64,000 nt of DNA from Verpa conica (lineage: Eukaryota; Ascomycota; Pezizomycetes; Pezizales; Morchellaceae). Shown in pieces: positions 1 to 12,188 of the stretch. The notes under the pieces were generated by a model. That model was not told where the DNA came from. It made no database searches and saw only the letters and a list, made by a program, of their open reading frames with translations. The stretch's first letter is position 1, and every line of letters begins with the position of its first letter. A program made the translations under genes and the position numbers. Location of the stretch: positions 248,001-312,000 of the forward strand of contig JAUFSD010000024.1 in the NCBI GenBank assembly GCA_033030425.1. The letters are read 5' to 3'.

Positions 1-2888
1 TCTCTAGTGTACGTGCGCAGAACCGACAAAAAAAAATCCTCTGGCATTGATAGGCTTACACCGTGCAAAAGATATCGGTCATGCGCATGTACTCTTCAAA
101 CCACGATCCCTAGTAAAAATCCAATATATCATCTGATATAAATAGGATGGTTCGGCCAAGAGTAGTTGCGTAATATACGAGGTTAGCCAAGATGTCGGTC
201 AAAAACGCTAGAAGTCGTTAATTGTGCCTTTCCTTCATAGCACATCATGGTTGGTCACTCGTGGCTATGATAGTAAATATATATATAAATAATGGTATAC
301 CCACAGCTTTTATAGAAGCCCCCAAGAGTAGGGTTTTCAAAAATGAAGCACTGGAATGAGTACGGGTAGAATACATATTTTATGAACAGTCATCATTAAA
401 TAAAAACCTATCACGAGACAAGACAAGGAAGTTCACTGATCCGTATTCCGGCGTATGTTCTACCAGGATAAGAAAGGTCATCATTGAACCCCCCTCCCTC
501 CCTTCCCCCGCCACTAGCGGTAGATTCCGTAGTAATCATGCAAGGACAGTTATCAATATATAGTGAACCAGTGTTTTCTTTTCCCCCTCGTTCTTTTCGA
601 TTATTCTATGCCTAGGTGTCCAAAGAGAAACATGCAGGCTGGTGTGTCGCACAAAGTTCACCCCAAACTAGTCTCACATGGTTTTTGGGCGCGAGGGATT
701 TTATGAGGCGAAGTTGAAGATCTGGGTGTACATTTGGCCCAGCCTCGGAAACTAAGCCGGCCCATGGTTCTGGGGAATCCTACTGTTAGGGGGGGGGAGG
801 GGAGAGTGTCGGAGTTGACCGCAGAAAGGTATTGCAACTCCGAGCATATAAAATCTTCTCGTGGGTCGTTTTTCTGCTACGATAGTAGGAGTCGACGATA
901 GTAATATAGTATGAGGTTATAATATGTTGGGGCTGCATTAGCCCCCAATTGCGGGATAATGTGATACCAGATAGAGTATATGCGGGTAAACAGGGCGACA
1001 GACGAGTTCTCGAGATTGTGGCTTCCATTTTAATTTATGCTCAAAATGGAAGCCACTACCACCATATCATCTGAAACTTTACCCTCCACGATATGGCTAA
1101 ATCTAATTTAAGTGTTATTACGGGGGGTGAGAGGGATCGTGTGGTGGCTGGTAAGCTGTATCTAGATTGACCACCCTCTAAATAGATTGCGCTACTGCAA
1201 GCTGGACACGAAGGGATAGCAAAGGGATCAGTGGTTTCCCCCCCCCCCCGCCGATAACTTTAGAAGAAACGGTGATAAACAACGGGAGAAAAAACATCAT
1301 AGCTCAGTGAGACATCAACATCATAGCGCAAAACAAGAGCTTCGCTTCCTAGCGTTGAATCTCTCGCTTATGTATGCATATAACTGGGCAAGAGGATGTC
1401 TTTCCTCCGCGTTTTCTGAACAGTTGAGTAAGATGCGAAGATGCAAAGATGCTAGATATCGATGCTTACCCAGAGACAGACGATCGATACTGCGGGGGCG
1501 CAGGCGATCGTAATCATAAGTGGCGTATTAGGGTGTATTGCACAATCGTCGTGACAAATCCCAACTATGTACTGCTACCTCGGGAGCAGAGATGACAATC
1601 CAACTATGTACTGCTACCTCGGGGGCAGAGATGATGACAATCCCAACTATGTACTGCTACAATGGTACCTCGGGAGCACAGATGATGACCCTATTGAAGT
1701 GGAAGAAGCCACCAGTTACTACGCAGGGAAGGCCAGATGCTTAAATAGCCGGTGTTCGCTTAAACAAGCACAAACACAGCAATAAGATCCAGGTTTTGTA
1801 TTCACACTCACATATGTACTAGCTTCGCCAATCTATCACGGTACGGTTCCACATTCCCCCACTCGAGTCTGTAGGGCTGGTGGGCTCTGGCTGTGCTGGT
1901 CGAGATGTTTGTCAGGACCGTCGCTCTAACTTTAAACCACACTGTCGTAAAAATACCCGCTACAATCGGTAGGTAATCGTTGCATGGAGGATTAGTTGAT
2001 CTGTTTACTATTCGCTCTACCGTAAGGCTGGGCTGGATCTAAAGTAAGTGTTTGACATGGGCTATCGCTTATGGGCAAAACCCACACACAGCCGCATCTC
2101 TTTTCGGGTCAACACCCCAGGCCTATTCGGGCCGTCCCTTCCTCTCAACCTTGGAATAGGCCTATGGGGCTTAACTACCCGCTAGGTACTACTGGAACTG
2201 GAACTGGATCTGGGTCGAGTTGTCGGGGTTTAGCTGCAGAAAGTTTGGACGAAAAAAAAGGTGATAGGCCACGACCACCCATGAAACGAAATCAACAATT
2301 ACCAAACAAAAGTTCAGCTCGGAAACAAAGATACGCATGACTGTTGTGCAAGAAAACTCCATAGAAGCCCCGGCGACCGTGGAATAAAAGCAGGCGCGCG
2401 GCATAGTCTATAAAGTTTTTTTTTTCTTCTTCTTCTGCAAGCAGTCAGTAGCACAGGAAGCCGTCCAAACTGGGGGTTACGGGTTCTGCCGTGCCCCCGG
2501 TGAAGGCAAGGGTTTTTTGTGCCTTTTCAATATCCATCCGGAGCTCTACGGATGCACTGCATCAGAACTTTGTCGAGCTGGGTGAATCTTGGCAGTCCCT
2601 TTCCCCCTTCTAGATTGGCGCCTGGGGGCTTTGGTAGAGTCCTGGCCGATACAGGCAGGCCCGCAATGACAGGGTAGGAGTTAATGCTGCGTGTAGAGTA
2701 GGCTTATCATATTGAGCGACGCATGCATGGGGAGGGGGGGGAGAGCAGAGACACATATCCTCTCGTCCTATTTCATAAGCAGTGGATCCCCAGAAATATA
2801 TTGCCAAATTTTCGCTAAAACCTAGTTACCATCTGGCGGTCTCTCGTTAACTTTTCCTTTTCCTTTTAAATCTTGCCGGGACAAGACG
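1..2888. other. Intergenic region without a supported gene
   Basis: I see no convincing coding sequence. The open frames are short and lack signal peptides, recognisable domains or splice-joined partners. The stretch contains G- and C-homopolymer runs (near 790 and 1242), the minisatellite described separately (1561-1691) and a T/TTC-rich tract near 2415-2437. The last 60 bases before the gene at 2889 are CT-rich (CTTTTCCTTTTCC), as expected of a fungal core promoter. Confidence 0.5.
1561..1691 (+). repeat. Three-copy minisatellite, about 39-49 bases per unit
   Basis: The unit begins CCAACTATGTACTGCTAC and continues with CTCGGGAGCAGAGATGATGACAATC. Copies start at 1561, 1600 and 1643. Copy 2 has an additional ATG trinucleotide. 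Copy 3 carries a short insertion that duplicates a GGTAC-like stretch. The repeat stays open in two frames, but no surrounding gene structure supports translation. Confidence 0.75.
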
Positions 2889-3884
2889 ATGAAGCCAACA
2901 CTCATAGGTCGGCGCGGCCGGTACTCAACATTGACATTTTGTCTCGTGGCGCTCTATGGTGTCCTCACAACAGCACAAGAAGACTGTATTAAAGCTTGCA
3001 CCAAGAGCTCTGGCATCAACCAATGTGTAGGAGACACCCCACATAACGACGCGGAGTGGAATGCTCTGGACACCTCTACACAGAGCTGTTATTGCGTATC
3101 GGCAGTCAATTTCGCGGGGTGCAGTCCGTCTTGCAGTACATCGGGGTTTACGGCGGATGCATTTGGTCGTGTGTTTGGGCAGTGGAGATATGTTGATACC
3201 GTTTGTGTGAGCGAGGTGGCCGAATATACCGCGACAGCTTCAATAAGCACCAACACTGGATACAGCACCACATACCCCACAGTGGTCTCTAATGTAAATA
3301 CAACAACAGTATTATCCCAAGTAACTGTCAGCGCTGAACCAACCGCGAATTCAACATCTCTAATAACTTCAACCACCTCAGAGCCTACAACCACACCCAC
3401 AACCACAGACTCTGCGGTACCTCTCGGTGCATCATCATCCCCAACCCCATCCTCTACAAACACCCGCACAGTCGCGATATCAGTAAGCTTGGCCTGTGCT
3501 GGAACCTTAGCCGTCGCCGCCGGTCTCTGGCTACTCTTCCGAAACCGAAGACAAAAACAACTCACACAAAACTTATACGAGACACGGGACGCCATGGTAA
3601 TAGTAGTGGACTCAGACGGGCGTCCTCTGGATCCAGACGCGCCAAATTACCCTCCGTACCCTCCGCAGATGCGGGCAGACCCCCAGAGTGAAACGGTCAA
3701 GAGGTGGATCGAAGACCAGGAGGAGGCGAATGAGCGGGATGCAATGACCGAGACTTTGTCAGTCGGGTATACTTTGTGGACGGATACAGATCTATGTGTG
3801 ACGGAAATGGGGGCCGAAGATTCACGGGATATGGCAACGATTATGGAGGATCCGGATGCAGAGGATACAATAAGGCGTTCATAA
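2889..3884 (+). CDS. Secreted eight-cysteine (CFEM-like) single-pass membrane protein
   Basis: This is a 331-residue intronless ORF. Residues 1-30 form a basic then hydrophobic signal peptide ending near TTAQ. The ectodomain has eight cysteines at about 33, 37, 46, 67, 69, 78, 82 and 106. That count matches CFEM domains, although the spacing is not canonical. Residues 110-190 are a Ser/Thr/Pro-rich, probably O-glycosylated stalk. About 194-217 is one transmembrane helix followed by RNRRQK, and then a cytoplasmic tail of roughly 110 acidic residues with PPYPP. This layout is typical of fungal wall-sensor-like or CFEM/WSC-like surface proteins. No ligand or pathway can be named. Start: the ATG lies directly before the signal peptide and after a CT-rich promoter tract. 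The opposite-strand open frames here are shadows. Confidence 0.8.
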   Translation: MKPTLIGRRGRYSTLTFCLVALYGVLTTAQEDCIKACTKSSGINQCVGDTPHNDAEWNALDTSTQSCYCVSAVNFAGCSPSCSTSGFTADAFGRVFGQWRYVDTVCVSEVAEYTATASISTNTGYSTTYPTVVSNVNTTTVLSQVTVSAEPTANSTSLITSTTSEPTTTPTTTDSAVPLGASSSPTPSSTNTRTVAISVSLACAGTLAVAAGLWLLFRNRRQKQLTQNLYETRDAMVIVVDSDGRPLDPDAPNYPPYPPQMRADPQSETVKRWIEDQEEANERDAMTETLSVGYTLWTDTDLCVTEMGAEDSRDMATIMEDPDAEDTIRRS

Positions 3885-5420
3885 CTAGAGTTTATGGAGA
3901 AGCCCCCGGAGAGGAGCCGCATAAACTAATATGAACTTGGGTCATTCTTTTCTGTATATGCTTTTCCTTTGTTTATAGGTGCTGGTTGATTATTTTTTTT
4001 CTTTTGGGGTGTGGGGTGTATTTTTATATAAGATTCTGTACAAATTTTGGTATGTTTTTTTTTGTGTGTGTGTGTGTGGCGTTTTTGGAGTTGGAAGAGA
4101 GACTGTATTGTAGCTGTAATAACCAATTGATATATAATTACTACTACAACTGATTTTATTTCCACTTCCACTTCCACTTCCATTTCTATTTCCATTTCTA
4201 TTTCTATTTCCATTTTTGTTTTCGTTTTCATTTTTACAATTGGAAACAAAAACATGAGGCTATTTCTTTGAAATCCCTTTTTTACCCTCCGCTCCGGCCC
4301 CCCCCAACTTAATATTACCGAGGGACTACCGCGGTGTGGGGAGACTAGCGTGTCGGGAGCCGATGTTATATTAGCCTAGTTAACAGACAGGCATTTTGGC
4401 AGTATATATGACAATTTTACCAGTCTAATTTGGTTTTTTTTGGTGATTACCTCGAACGATACGTATTACTCGCAATCACCCAGCTGATCTCACATAATAT
4501 CACACGATATGCTGGTAAATAAAGGCGAAATTACTGCTGAGTTCAAAACAATGTACAACCTTCACAATAGGAAGGACGCGCGCCTTGAAACCCCCAGAAT
4601 GCCTTATTGTGGGAAGGGGAAGAAAAAAAAAAGGGGGGGGGGGTTACTTTCAAGAATTTGAGGTTAAAAAAAGGCGCGTCGCCTAGTGTCTCAGTAATAC
4701 TAACGAGTATTCTAACTGGCAGGTGAGTGTTAAAATCCGATCGATTGAGAGCGGCTCCTTTTCAAATCACTAAAGGTCACTCGTAGGAAGATTGGACGTA
4801 ATGTTGTTTCAAGGCTAAGTGGTTTATCGATAAGCCTTTGTCGCGAATAAGGTTGCGACGTTTGCTTTTTGGAGGGCTTTGTGGGGCAGAATAAGTAAAT
4901 ATGCAGAATGCAGGTTTCAGATGACTGAAATGCCTCTCTCTCTTCCAATGGCTGTTGATAGATTTAGGAATCTGTATTTCTTTTTTTTTTTGCTTCATGA
5001 CTGTGTGTTACGTTAGACATATCGATTCAAAAAAAGAGGGTACTAAGATAGGGACCGTTACCGGCAATTAAAGGTTACTCGGGTTTTTGGCTGCGTCATC
5101 ACAGCGCTAGTAAATAGAAATTCATATATACCACTAGGTATTGAATTGAGATGAACCTTATAATGCTATAATACTGGAGATAGTTCAATGCCTTTGAAAT
5201 TTTTGTTTCAGATGAACCTGTGGTATTCACAGCCTTTTAGGGGGGAGCAATATCGAGTGAGAGTTGAAACAGATTCAGACACAAGCCCAACGTTCTCTTA
5301 GAGAAAATAAATAAATAATTCTTTGTGTAATTATCCTTCCTCCCTCATTCTCACAAGTACCGACATAGCTAGTTTCATGAAATAATCCGCTCTCAAAGCA
5401 TTGTTGTAGACTCATATATA
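3885..5420. other. Intergenic region with simple repeats
   Basis: This stretch separates two genes that converge on it (2889-3884 on + and 5421-6136 on -). It holds a GT run near 4062-4077, a CCATTT/CCACTT hexanucleotide tract at about 4155-4240, and A/G homopolymers near 4625-4645. No RNA or protein gene is recognised. Confidence 0.45.
4155..4240. repeat. TTTCCA/TTCCAC hexanucleotide tract
   Basis: A run of imperfect six-base units goes from TTCCAC copies into TTTCCA and TTTCTA copies. The decay is progressive toward the right end. On the minus strand it is open and would encode Glu/Met/Lys-rich repeats, which I treat as fortuitous. Confidence 0.75.
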
Positions 5421-6136
5421 TTAATTATTGGTTACGCAGCCTGTTTTGCATAACTTAGTCGCCCTCCTCCGCATCCTACTCGCATTCGTCCCACCAGCCC
5501 CCTTCGCAGTCTGGAAATAAAGCCCTGCAACCAATTCTCCAACCCCACTGTTCTTCTCATAGTCCGCAACACTAAACTCCTTCCTCGAGGTCACAGACAC
5601 CTCGGGCTCAATGCTGTTTTTCTGCGTGTATAGAAGGATTATATACCGGTGGTTCGCGTCCGTGCTCTTGGGCCCCTCGTATTCAAAGTCTGGAGCTGCC
5701 GTGGATACTAGTTCCCGAGAAGCGGCTTTGGGGTCGCTGAGCTTGTAGTTTGTGCCAAGGAAGTGTAGATATGAAGCTTCGCCATCTCCGCCGAGGGTTG
5801 GCGAGTCGGGATCAACCATCATGATCGTGTACTGGGATGACGGGACAATATCTGAGTCATCACTCAACCTGAATGTCGGGACCTTGGAAGCTTCTGTTTT
5901 TTTTTCATAGTTAGTATTAAGTTAAGCTAGAGAGAAAGGGGAGGGTTATAACCTTCAGTAAATAGTTTACCACCACTCCCGGAAGTAATCCTGATGTTGT
6001 TCGGATTGTAGGTAGCTTCTAGTCTTAGCGAGTCTGGTCTGAAGGTCGAGGACCACGAAGTAGGGATCTGTGCGAAGACCCCGTTACCAGAGAGGAGGAG
6101 CGCAGTAATGGAAAGAACCTTAGCTGAGAAGAGCAT
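5421..6136 (-). CDS. Secreted PEBP-family protein (phosphatidylethanolamine-binding / carboxypeptidase inhibitor-like)
   Basis: Two exons are joined: 6136..5953 and 5893..5421, with a 59-base intron (5894-5952; donor GTTATA is weak, acceptor ACAG is clear). The product has 218 residues. Residues 1-22 are a signal peptide ending in VFA. The body shows the PEBP hallmarks: YTIMMVDPDSP (the DPDxP ligand-pocket strand), LHFLGTNY, and the downstream NHRYIILLYTQ strand that matches the usual GxHRY block. The tail ends in a basic RMRRR segment and KLCKTGC. Secreted fungal PEBP proteins resemble the carboxypeptidase Y inhibitor fold. The actual ligand or protease target cannot be read from sequence. 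Splicing restores frame exactly as TEE-ASKVPTFRL, which supports the junction. Confidence 0.82.
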
Positions 6137-9027
6137 TTTTTAGCTGGGCGGAGGTTGAGGGAGTGGTAGATCGAGATCGAAACCGAGTATGCAGCTCGCT
6201 GCATGAGACAAATTTTATAAACACAAAAAAAACTCTATTGATTTTAATGAAAGAATAGTTTGTGAAGGGCCTGCCCAGCGATAAGGAAGTGAACGAAGGG
6301 GGTTTTTTTTCTGGCAAAGGACAATATCCTCTGTCGGTCAACAACCAAGGTAGCTGTTTAAGTATGCCAACAAAAGGCGTTGGGGGACTGGATTAGCTGA
6401 GATATAATAAAAGATGCCGATGTCTAAGTCATAATACTAATAGCTCGGTGAAAGTTTCTCCGTAGACATAGCCTCTAGACCTGAACATGATATCCACTCC
6501 CGCGTGTGCGATAACGCTTCGCCCAACTCAGAACCCATTTAGTTCATATCACGATAGTTTCTCCGATCCGCTAGGAATTTCTTTCAGGGATATGCACTAT
6601 TCCAAATCCCACGATAGCTACTTCCTGCATTTCCCGGTGCCTTTAAGAATGTAGGGGATAGGTTGAGGTTTGAACTCCTTATAGCTAATGTTGAAAAGAA
6701 TCGTTTACCGGTACCTTGGCCGCTTAAAATCTCGTCGTATGGTTAAATAGGTATTCGCATCCCGCAAGCTTCTTGCTGTCCATCCGGTGAATTCGGTGGG
6801 AGAATTATTTCATGCTCAAACAATTTTCGTTTGTGTTGACGTTGGGTTCGACCGGCGAGCTCGGTGAGTGTTGATATGCTATTTTTGGTTACCAGGGCCA
6901 GGGTTGAAACATAGTCTTGGCCTCGCCCCAAACAAATTATTAGATTGATCGGGACTGTCACTGCCGGCAAGTTTAAAGGTTTCAAACTATGTACTTATAT
7001 GTATTACTAAAATGTGATACTCTAACTGCTTATACCTACAGTGTACATAAAATAAACTGACATAAACAGGGGGAATATGTGATTTCTATTCTAAGATTAT
7101 TAATCTTATTAGTTGAATCTTGAGTCGAGTGACTTGGCTATTGAGTAAGGTTCACCGACTCGAGACCTGCGTCCACTGTACAAGAGAATCAGCATCACAA
7201 CTATTTGCACTTTGGTCATGAATGTGTCTTATACTGCTTGCAGACCCCCTACCGTTCGGCCACTTGCCGCCAAAGCCTTAGTGTTGTAGGATTCTGTCCA
7301 CAGCTAGTTTAGTTAAGCATTTGGCGCAGGGGAACTCGGGACTCACTGAAACTTCCCGGGCTCGAGTGATATTTAATGACTTGCACGGGTGGCTACCCAC
7401 ACCGACAATCTAGCCGTCGGCATACTTAATAAATCTTCTTCGGACCCTCGTAAAAAAGCTATTTATGAGCGGAAAGGTACTCTACGTAAACCGCGCCCTT
7501 GCAGACTTGACGCGTACTACCGGCCTCGGCAGAGGTGTCTATAATATGATAGGGATCTACAATGTATGCAGAAACCTGGTGTCGTGAATGTTGGAAATCA
7601 CGTGAAGGCAAAAGGCTCCTCCACTGAATGATGTAGCTAGGGCGAGTATGCATCCTGATTTCCTGAGTGTGGATGTTAGACCGGCAGATACAGAAAAAAA
7701 AAGGCATACACACCTAAGCATAGTAATACCTCGTACTATCAGGTGTATGTCATCCCATGACACCTCTACCCTTAATCCGTATGAGGTATGTGTTGTGTCT
7801 CATTGTCACATAAATCACACGTACAGACGACAAACGAAATGCCGTAATGTAGCCTCCCGTCATTATAAGCGGGAAAAACGAAAGATCTATAAGGATGAAA
7901 TCCCGGTTCCGTTCGTTGTATCATAAAAATCAAATACTGCTACAATTCTTACTTATTTTGTCAGGATTTTCTTTTTGATATTCTTAACATTGCAAGAATA
8001 CTGGAGGGAGGGGGGGGGATGATGCTCCTAAGCCTCCGGCAAAGTTCCCGGTTCCCGGTTTTAGCCCAGCCTGTAGGTCGCCTGCTTAACCTTGCACCGT
8101 GCATGTACGTAAAAGCATAGGGAGGTGGGTTTAGAACGGCTAGAGTACTGGCGGAGGTCATTTTACACATTAGCTGCTGTAACCAGGCGTCTTTGACGTT
8201 TCGGCTTCACCCCTCGTACGCTTATATGCTTCAAAACTCTAGAAGCTTGGCTTCCCCATCATGAAGATAGCTCATAATACGAACCTCCGACTCCGGCCGC
8301 ATTACTATAGGAGGATACTATTATAATAGTTAGATAATGGGTGCAGAGGAGAGGTGAGCTGATAAGGTGGGATGACGAGGGCGTTAACGGATCAGTTGGA
8401 AGGGAAGCGTAAGATTTGTAGTGGTTAGTAAGAGCTTCTAAGAGCTTTGGTCTGTAAAATTTATGCTATTTAAGATACGAGTATAGTATATAGATGATGA
8501 ACCCTTGCTAATTAAACACTGATTAGAGCTGATGTTTTAACTTCCCCTGCATGTTTCTTAGGGCTAGGTTTAATTGGTTAAGGCTCCTCATTGGCTCAGC
8601 TGCGTCTCATCCTCTATCCTAGTAATAGAACCTGGATGGTACTATCAAAATTATACAGGACCTTACTACTATAAATTATGCCATGATCATTCAACACGGC
8701 AGTGGGATACAATAAACCTGTACATATGCAGACCAGATTACGTTAGGGTTAGGATGCAAGCGGTTGTGCAGGAAAGCGCAGGAGCGATAGCTTGAATACG
8801 AAACGAAGTTAGTAATTTTTAAATTAGAAAAAATGAATCTCTAAGGCCATGACGGCAGATAGAAAGCACCTAAATTTCATAGATAAGAAAGAAAATCGAT
8901 CCAATGGGGCCCCTCTCAATGCGTATTTCTTGATATGTTGGTACTACGGCAAGATTTATTATCTCGGGGAGCGTTAATGCCACACAGCCAGGCACTCAAA
9001 AACTCGAAACAAAAAAAGAGAAATTGA

Positions 9028-9142
9028 GTTCGGTACCCAGGATTCCCACATGGTCACCCAGTGCAGTACTAACTAGGCGATACGATGATTGGGTACAGCA
9101 GAGCGGACGGGATGCTCCATTTTCATCGTTCTATGACCGAAC
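9028..9142 (-). rRNA. 5S ribosomal RNA gene or near-intact copy
   Basis: Read on the minus strand, the segment has the 5S layout. Its 5' end GTTCGGT pairs perfectly with the 3' end ACCGAAC (helix I). The block CATCCCGTCCGCTC follows, then TTAGTACTGCACTGGGTGACC and TGGGAATCC, which form the internal control region and loop D/E signature of eukaryotic 5S. The length of about 115 bases is slightly below the usual 118-121. A T-run (CTCTTTTTTTG) lies about 8 bases past the 3' end, as a Pol III terminator should. The loop around CCCAATCATCG departs from the common sequence, so it could be a variant or pseudogene copy. Dispersed single 5S genes are common in filamentous fungi. Confidence 0.8.
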
Positions 9143-10396
9143 ACGTTGGGATTAGGCTCAATTCAAAATTTATTTTCCCTACAAGCGTGGAATTTCATGG
9201 TCTAAGCCGTTTCTATTAAACTAAAGCCCTCAGGTGTACGGAGGCCTTTCCCTTGCACCCTTCGCATGAAATAATGTGGGTCACAGCCCGGGCACCTGGG
9301 TAGTCAGTATACTGTGAGCGTGTGCATGGTTATACCAGCCCCGACATATTTTAGTTAATGGACCTACAAGGTCAGATTTTTATCATGTTGCCTCATCCCC
9401 GTCCCCGCAGCAGAGCGCCTTCCATTGTTTGAGGGGTAATCATACATATGTGGCAACGGGTGTGGTTAGATGCCCCCTAGGCATGGATAGCGGGCAGCTA
9501 TAGAGGTGGCTGGGGCGGCGGCCGAGATAGAGGGCACATGAAGAGCCAAAGCTGAGAGCTATTGGGAGGTGCGGGCACTGTAAAGAAAGTATGTCTTAGT
9601 ATACTACCCTATAGTCGCTATCAATAATATATATATCACTATTAATAATATTTATGTTCTCTATTATCCTTATTCTATATATATACGCTCGCTAGCTAGT
9701 GTGATCTAGAGGTAGTTCTTCTTCAAACCTTAAATGATTGTGCTTCCTAGTCCTCACCAGTCTATGATTTGTGGCAGCAAAATAGTGTCTAGGACCAGTG
9801 ATTGATTTAACCAGTAAACTATCAAAGTAATGACAAGGGTTAGCTAATTTAAATACAAGGGCTAGGTATCCTCTGCCTATTTTTTAAAAGAATTGTTTAA
9901 GAGTTAAAAAACGTTTAAGGACATAGTTTTCTAAACTTCTTCAATAAAAACCACAAACTCCATCCCCGCACCTGGAAGTTATATTTCTAGATGATGTTAA
10001 CAATAAGCTTTAATTCTGGCTAACGACGATGGGATATAATGATTAGTAGTCTCTACTTCATCGTACCAGATATAACGTCATATATTAGGCGATCTACTAT
10101 CATATTATGAGTGCTGTTGTGTATCGTTCTAAGATGTATGAAAAAATGATGATGTATTGATTGCCAAGGGAGATGCTATATACAGCTCTACTAACTCCAA
10201 TATCTTAGCGTTCTCCACAGTGCTAATAACCACAAGAGCCACTAGATTCTTAACAATAATACCATCGCTCTATTATCTCTACGTTCTTTGTCATTAATTG
10301 TGGGGAAGTAGATTGAACCGCGGGATAAATTTCGAAAAACCGACTCAAGTCACTTTTGTTTCTCCACATATCAATTACAGTAGAACCTTAATAGTA

Positions 10397-11008
10397 CGGC
10401 GGGCGGCAGCAACCAGTCCGCCATAATTACAAAAGCGAAAGGCCAAACCTCCCCCACACCAAAAATCTCCCCAAAATTGATGAACCAACAAATAGATTAG
10501 AATTATCTTAGGCTTCTAACAAGTAAATACAATACTAGATAGCTTATAGGTCATCAAGGGCAAAAAAGAAGGGCCCTGGAAGTGAGTTTTCTGAAAGACT
10601 AAATTATACTTTGCTATATATCTCTGAAGACAGCCTTACACTCAGGGCCTTATGGTCTTAGAGAAATCTAATAACTGTTAATGAGCACTACTAATAAGAA
10701 TAAATAAAAAAATTTTTTTTTTTGGGGGGGGGTTCCTAAGTTAACTTTTTAGAGATCTCTAAACCAGAAAAAACCCGGAGTCCAAATTGGGCCCCAGGTC
10801 AAAATTTTATATGTAAAAACTCTTGTTTATACTCTCCTTCCTCTCACTAGTAGGCATCATAGGTATCTAGTACTGTATTTACTTATTAGAAGCTTAAGAT
10901 AATTCTAATCTATGTGTTGGTTCATTAATTTTGGGGAGATTTTTGGTGTGGGGGAGGTTTGGCCTTTCGCTTTCGCAATTATGGCGGACTGGTTGCTGCC
11001 GTCCGCCG
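10397..11008. mobile_element. Mutator-like MITE with about 145-base terminal inverted repeats
   Basis: The left arm (10397 to about 10541) and right arm (about 10864 to 11008) are inverted copies that match base for base except for about eight substitutions. Both begin CGGCGG[G/A]CGGCAGCAACC and include CGAAAGGCCAAACCTCCCCC. The flanks are TTAATAGTA (10388-10396) and TAAATAGTA (11009-11017), a nine-base target duplication with one mismatch. Long inverted repeats plus a nine-base duplication are the mark of MULE elements. The roughly 320-base core has no ORF, so the copy is non-autonomous. An A/T/G homopolymer cluster lies in the core near 10706-10731. Confidence 0.8.
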
Positions 11009-12173
11009 TAAATAGTAGTATCGGTTGAGAAAAGAATTTTGTGTGCCTATATCAAGGATATGCCTTTAACGAGGTAGGCTCAGTGCCAAAAATTTACTAA
11101 GGAACCACAGAACCTATGCTCTATTAATTGGGATTCCACAGGCACAGCTAATATAATATCCTATCCAGTTTCAAGCGTAAATAAAACCCTAGAAGATGTA
11201 CTGATACCGGTTTCTCGGCGGAGTATTATCTCTATACAATTAAGTCTAGGATAGGTAGTAGATGAATATATATAAAACCGAGACCCCAAGAGACCCAACA
11301 ATAGAGCAACAGGAATTGACAACCCACGCTACTCTTCACACCCGGAGGGGAAGAGGGGGTAAAAAAACAGTCTCTATTACTAACCAAAGACTAGAAATAA
11401 TACCCCTTACAGACAGGCACAAAAAAGATTTTTGTGAAATGTGATACCGATGACTTTTTCCCTCTCTTTACCTCGCCGGTCTCCGCGGCAAGACCACATA
11501 CAACCCTATTTATATCTTGCCTCTCTCAACCCCCCTCCCCCTGAAATTAAAATGATGTGCGGAGATTAAGTGTGAAGTCTTATATATTCTAATAATCTAT
11601 TTATAGTATTGTAGGCTCGGCTATGCATGCACGTCGAGTGGTACGTGACATCCCGTTCTCGGCTCTGGTGATCAAACGGCTCGCTCCCACGCGATGGCTT
11701 CCGTGCGGCCCGGGGGGAGCCTTCGGTGGCTAGAAGGGGTGGTAGTAGTCCTTGTGGCGTGGGTGGGGGCTTGTATACTCTAGTGTAGGAAGGTGGGGTT
11801 AACACTTAGCTGGGTTATATTATTAGTCCCCTTGCCTGATCCTCCGTTTTTTCTTGCTCTTTTTATAAGAGGTTATAGAGACCTATGGTCGTGTTTTTAT
11901 GGTAAGATAAAAGTTTCAGACGGAAATCTCTCTGGGATAACAGCTTGTTTAGATCCAGAAGACAGCTTGCAGAGGAAGGCCAGGTACCAATACTGGTATT
12001 TTTATATAAACCCCCCCCCTAAAGCCCTTCCGTTAATCCTATATTGATGTAGCAGGGTTCAACTAGTCACTAATCCAGCTGACGAGGTAGGGTAACTATT
12101 AACATTCTCGCAATCTCTTTCACTCATAGCGCTCTGTGGTGAAGCACTATTGTAAAGGAAATCGTGGCATCAT

Positions 12174-12188
12174 AACCCTAACCCTAAC
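12174..12188. repeat. Short interstitial telomere-type repeat
   Basis: AACCCTAACCCTAAC, two and a half TTAGGG units read on the minus strand. Similar short motifs stand at 8743-8753 (TTAGGGTTAGG) and 12561-12573 (AGGGTTAGGGTTG) in the opposite orientation. The units are too few to be a telomere. Confidence 0.55.

Noticed and set aside
3089..3595. 168-codon minus-strand open frame
   Set aside because: Antisense to the Ser/Thr-rich part of the secreted membrane protein; Val-rich composition is a codon artefact.
3926..4255. 109-codon minus-strand open frame
   Set aside because: Made by a hexanucleotide repeat (Glu/Met/Lys repetition) and homopolymers.
6841..6865. GGGTTCGACC similar to a tRNA B box
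   Set aside because: No A box or cloverleaf upstream.
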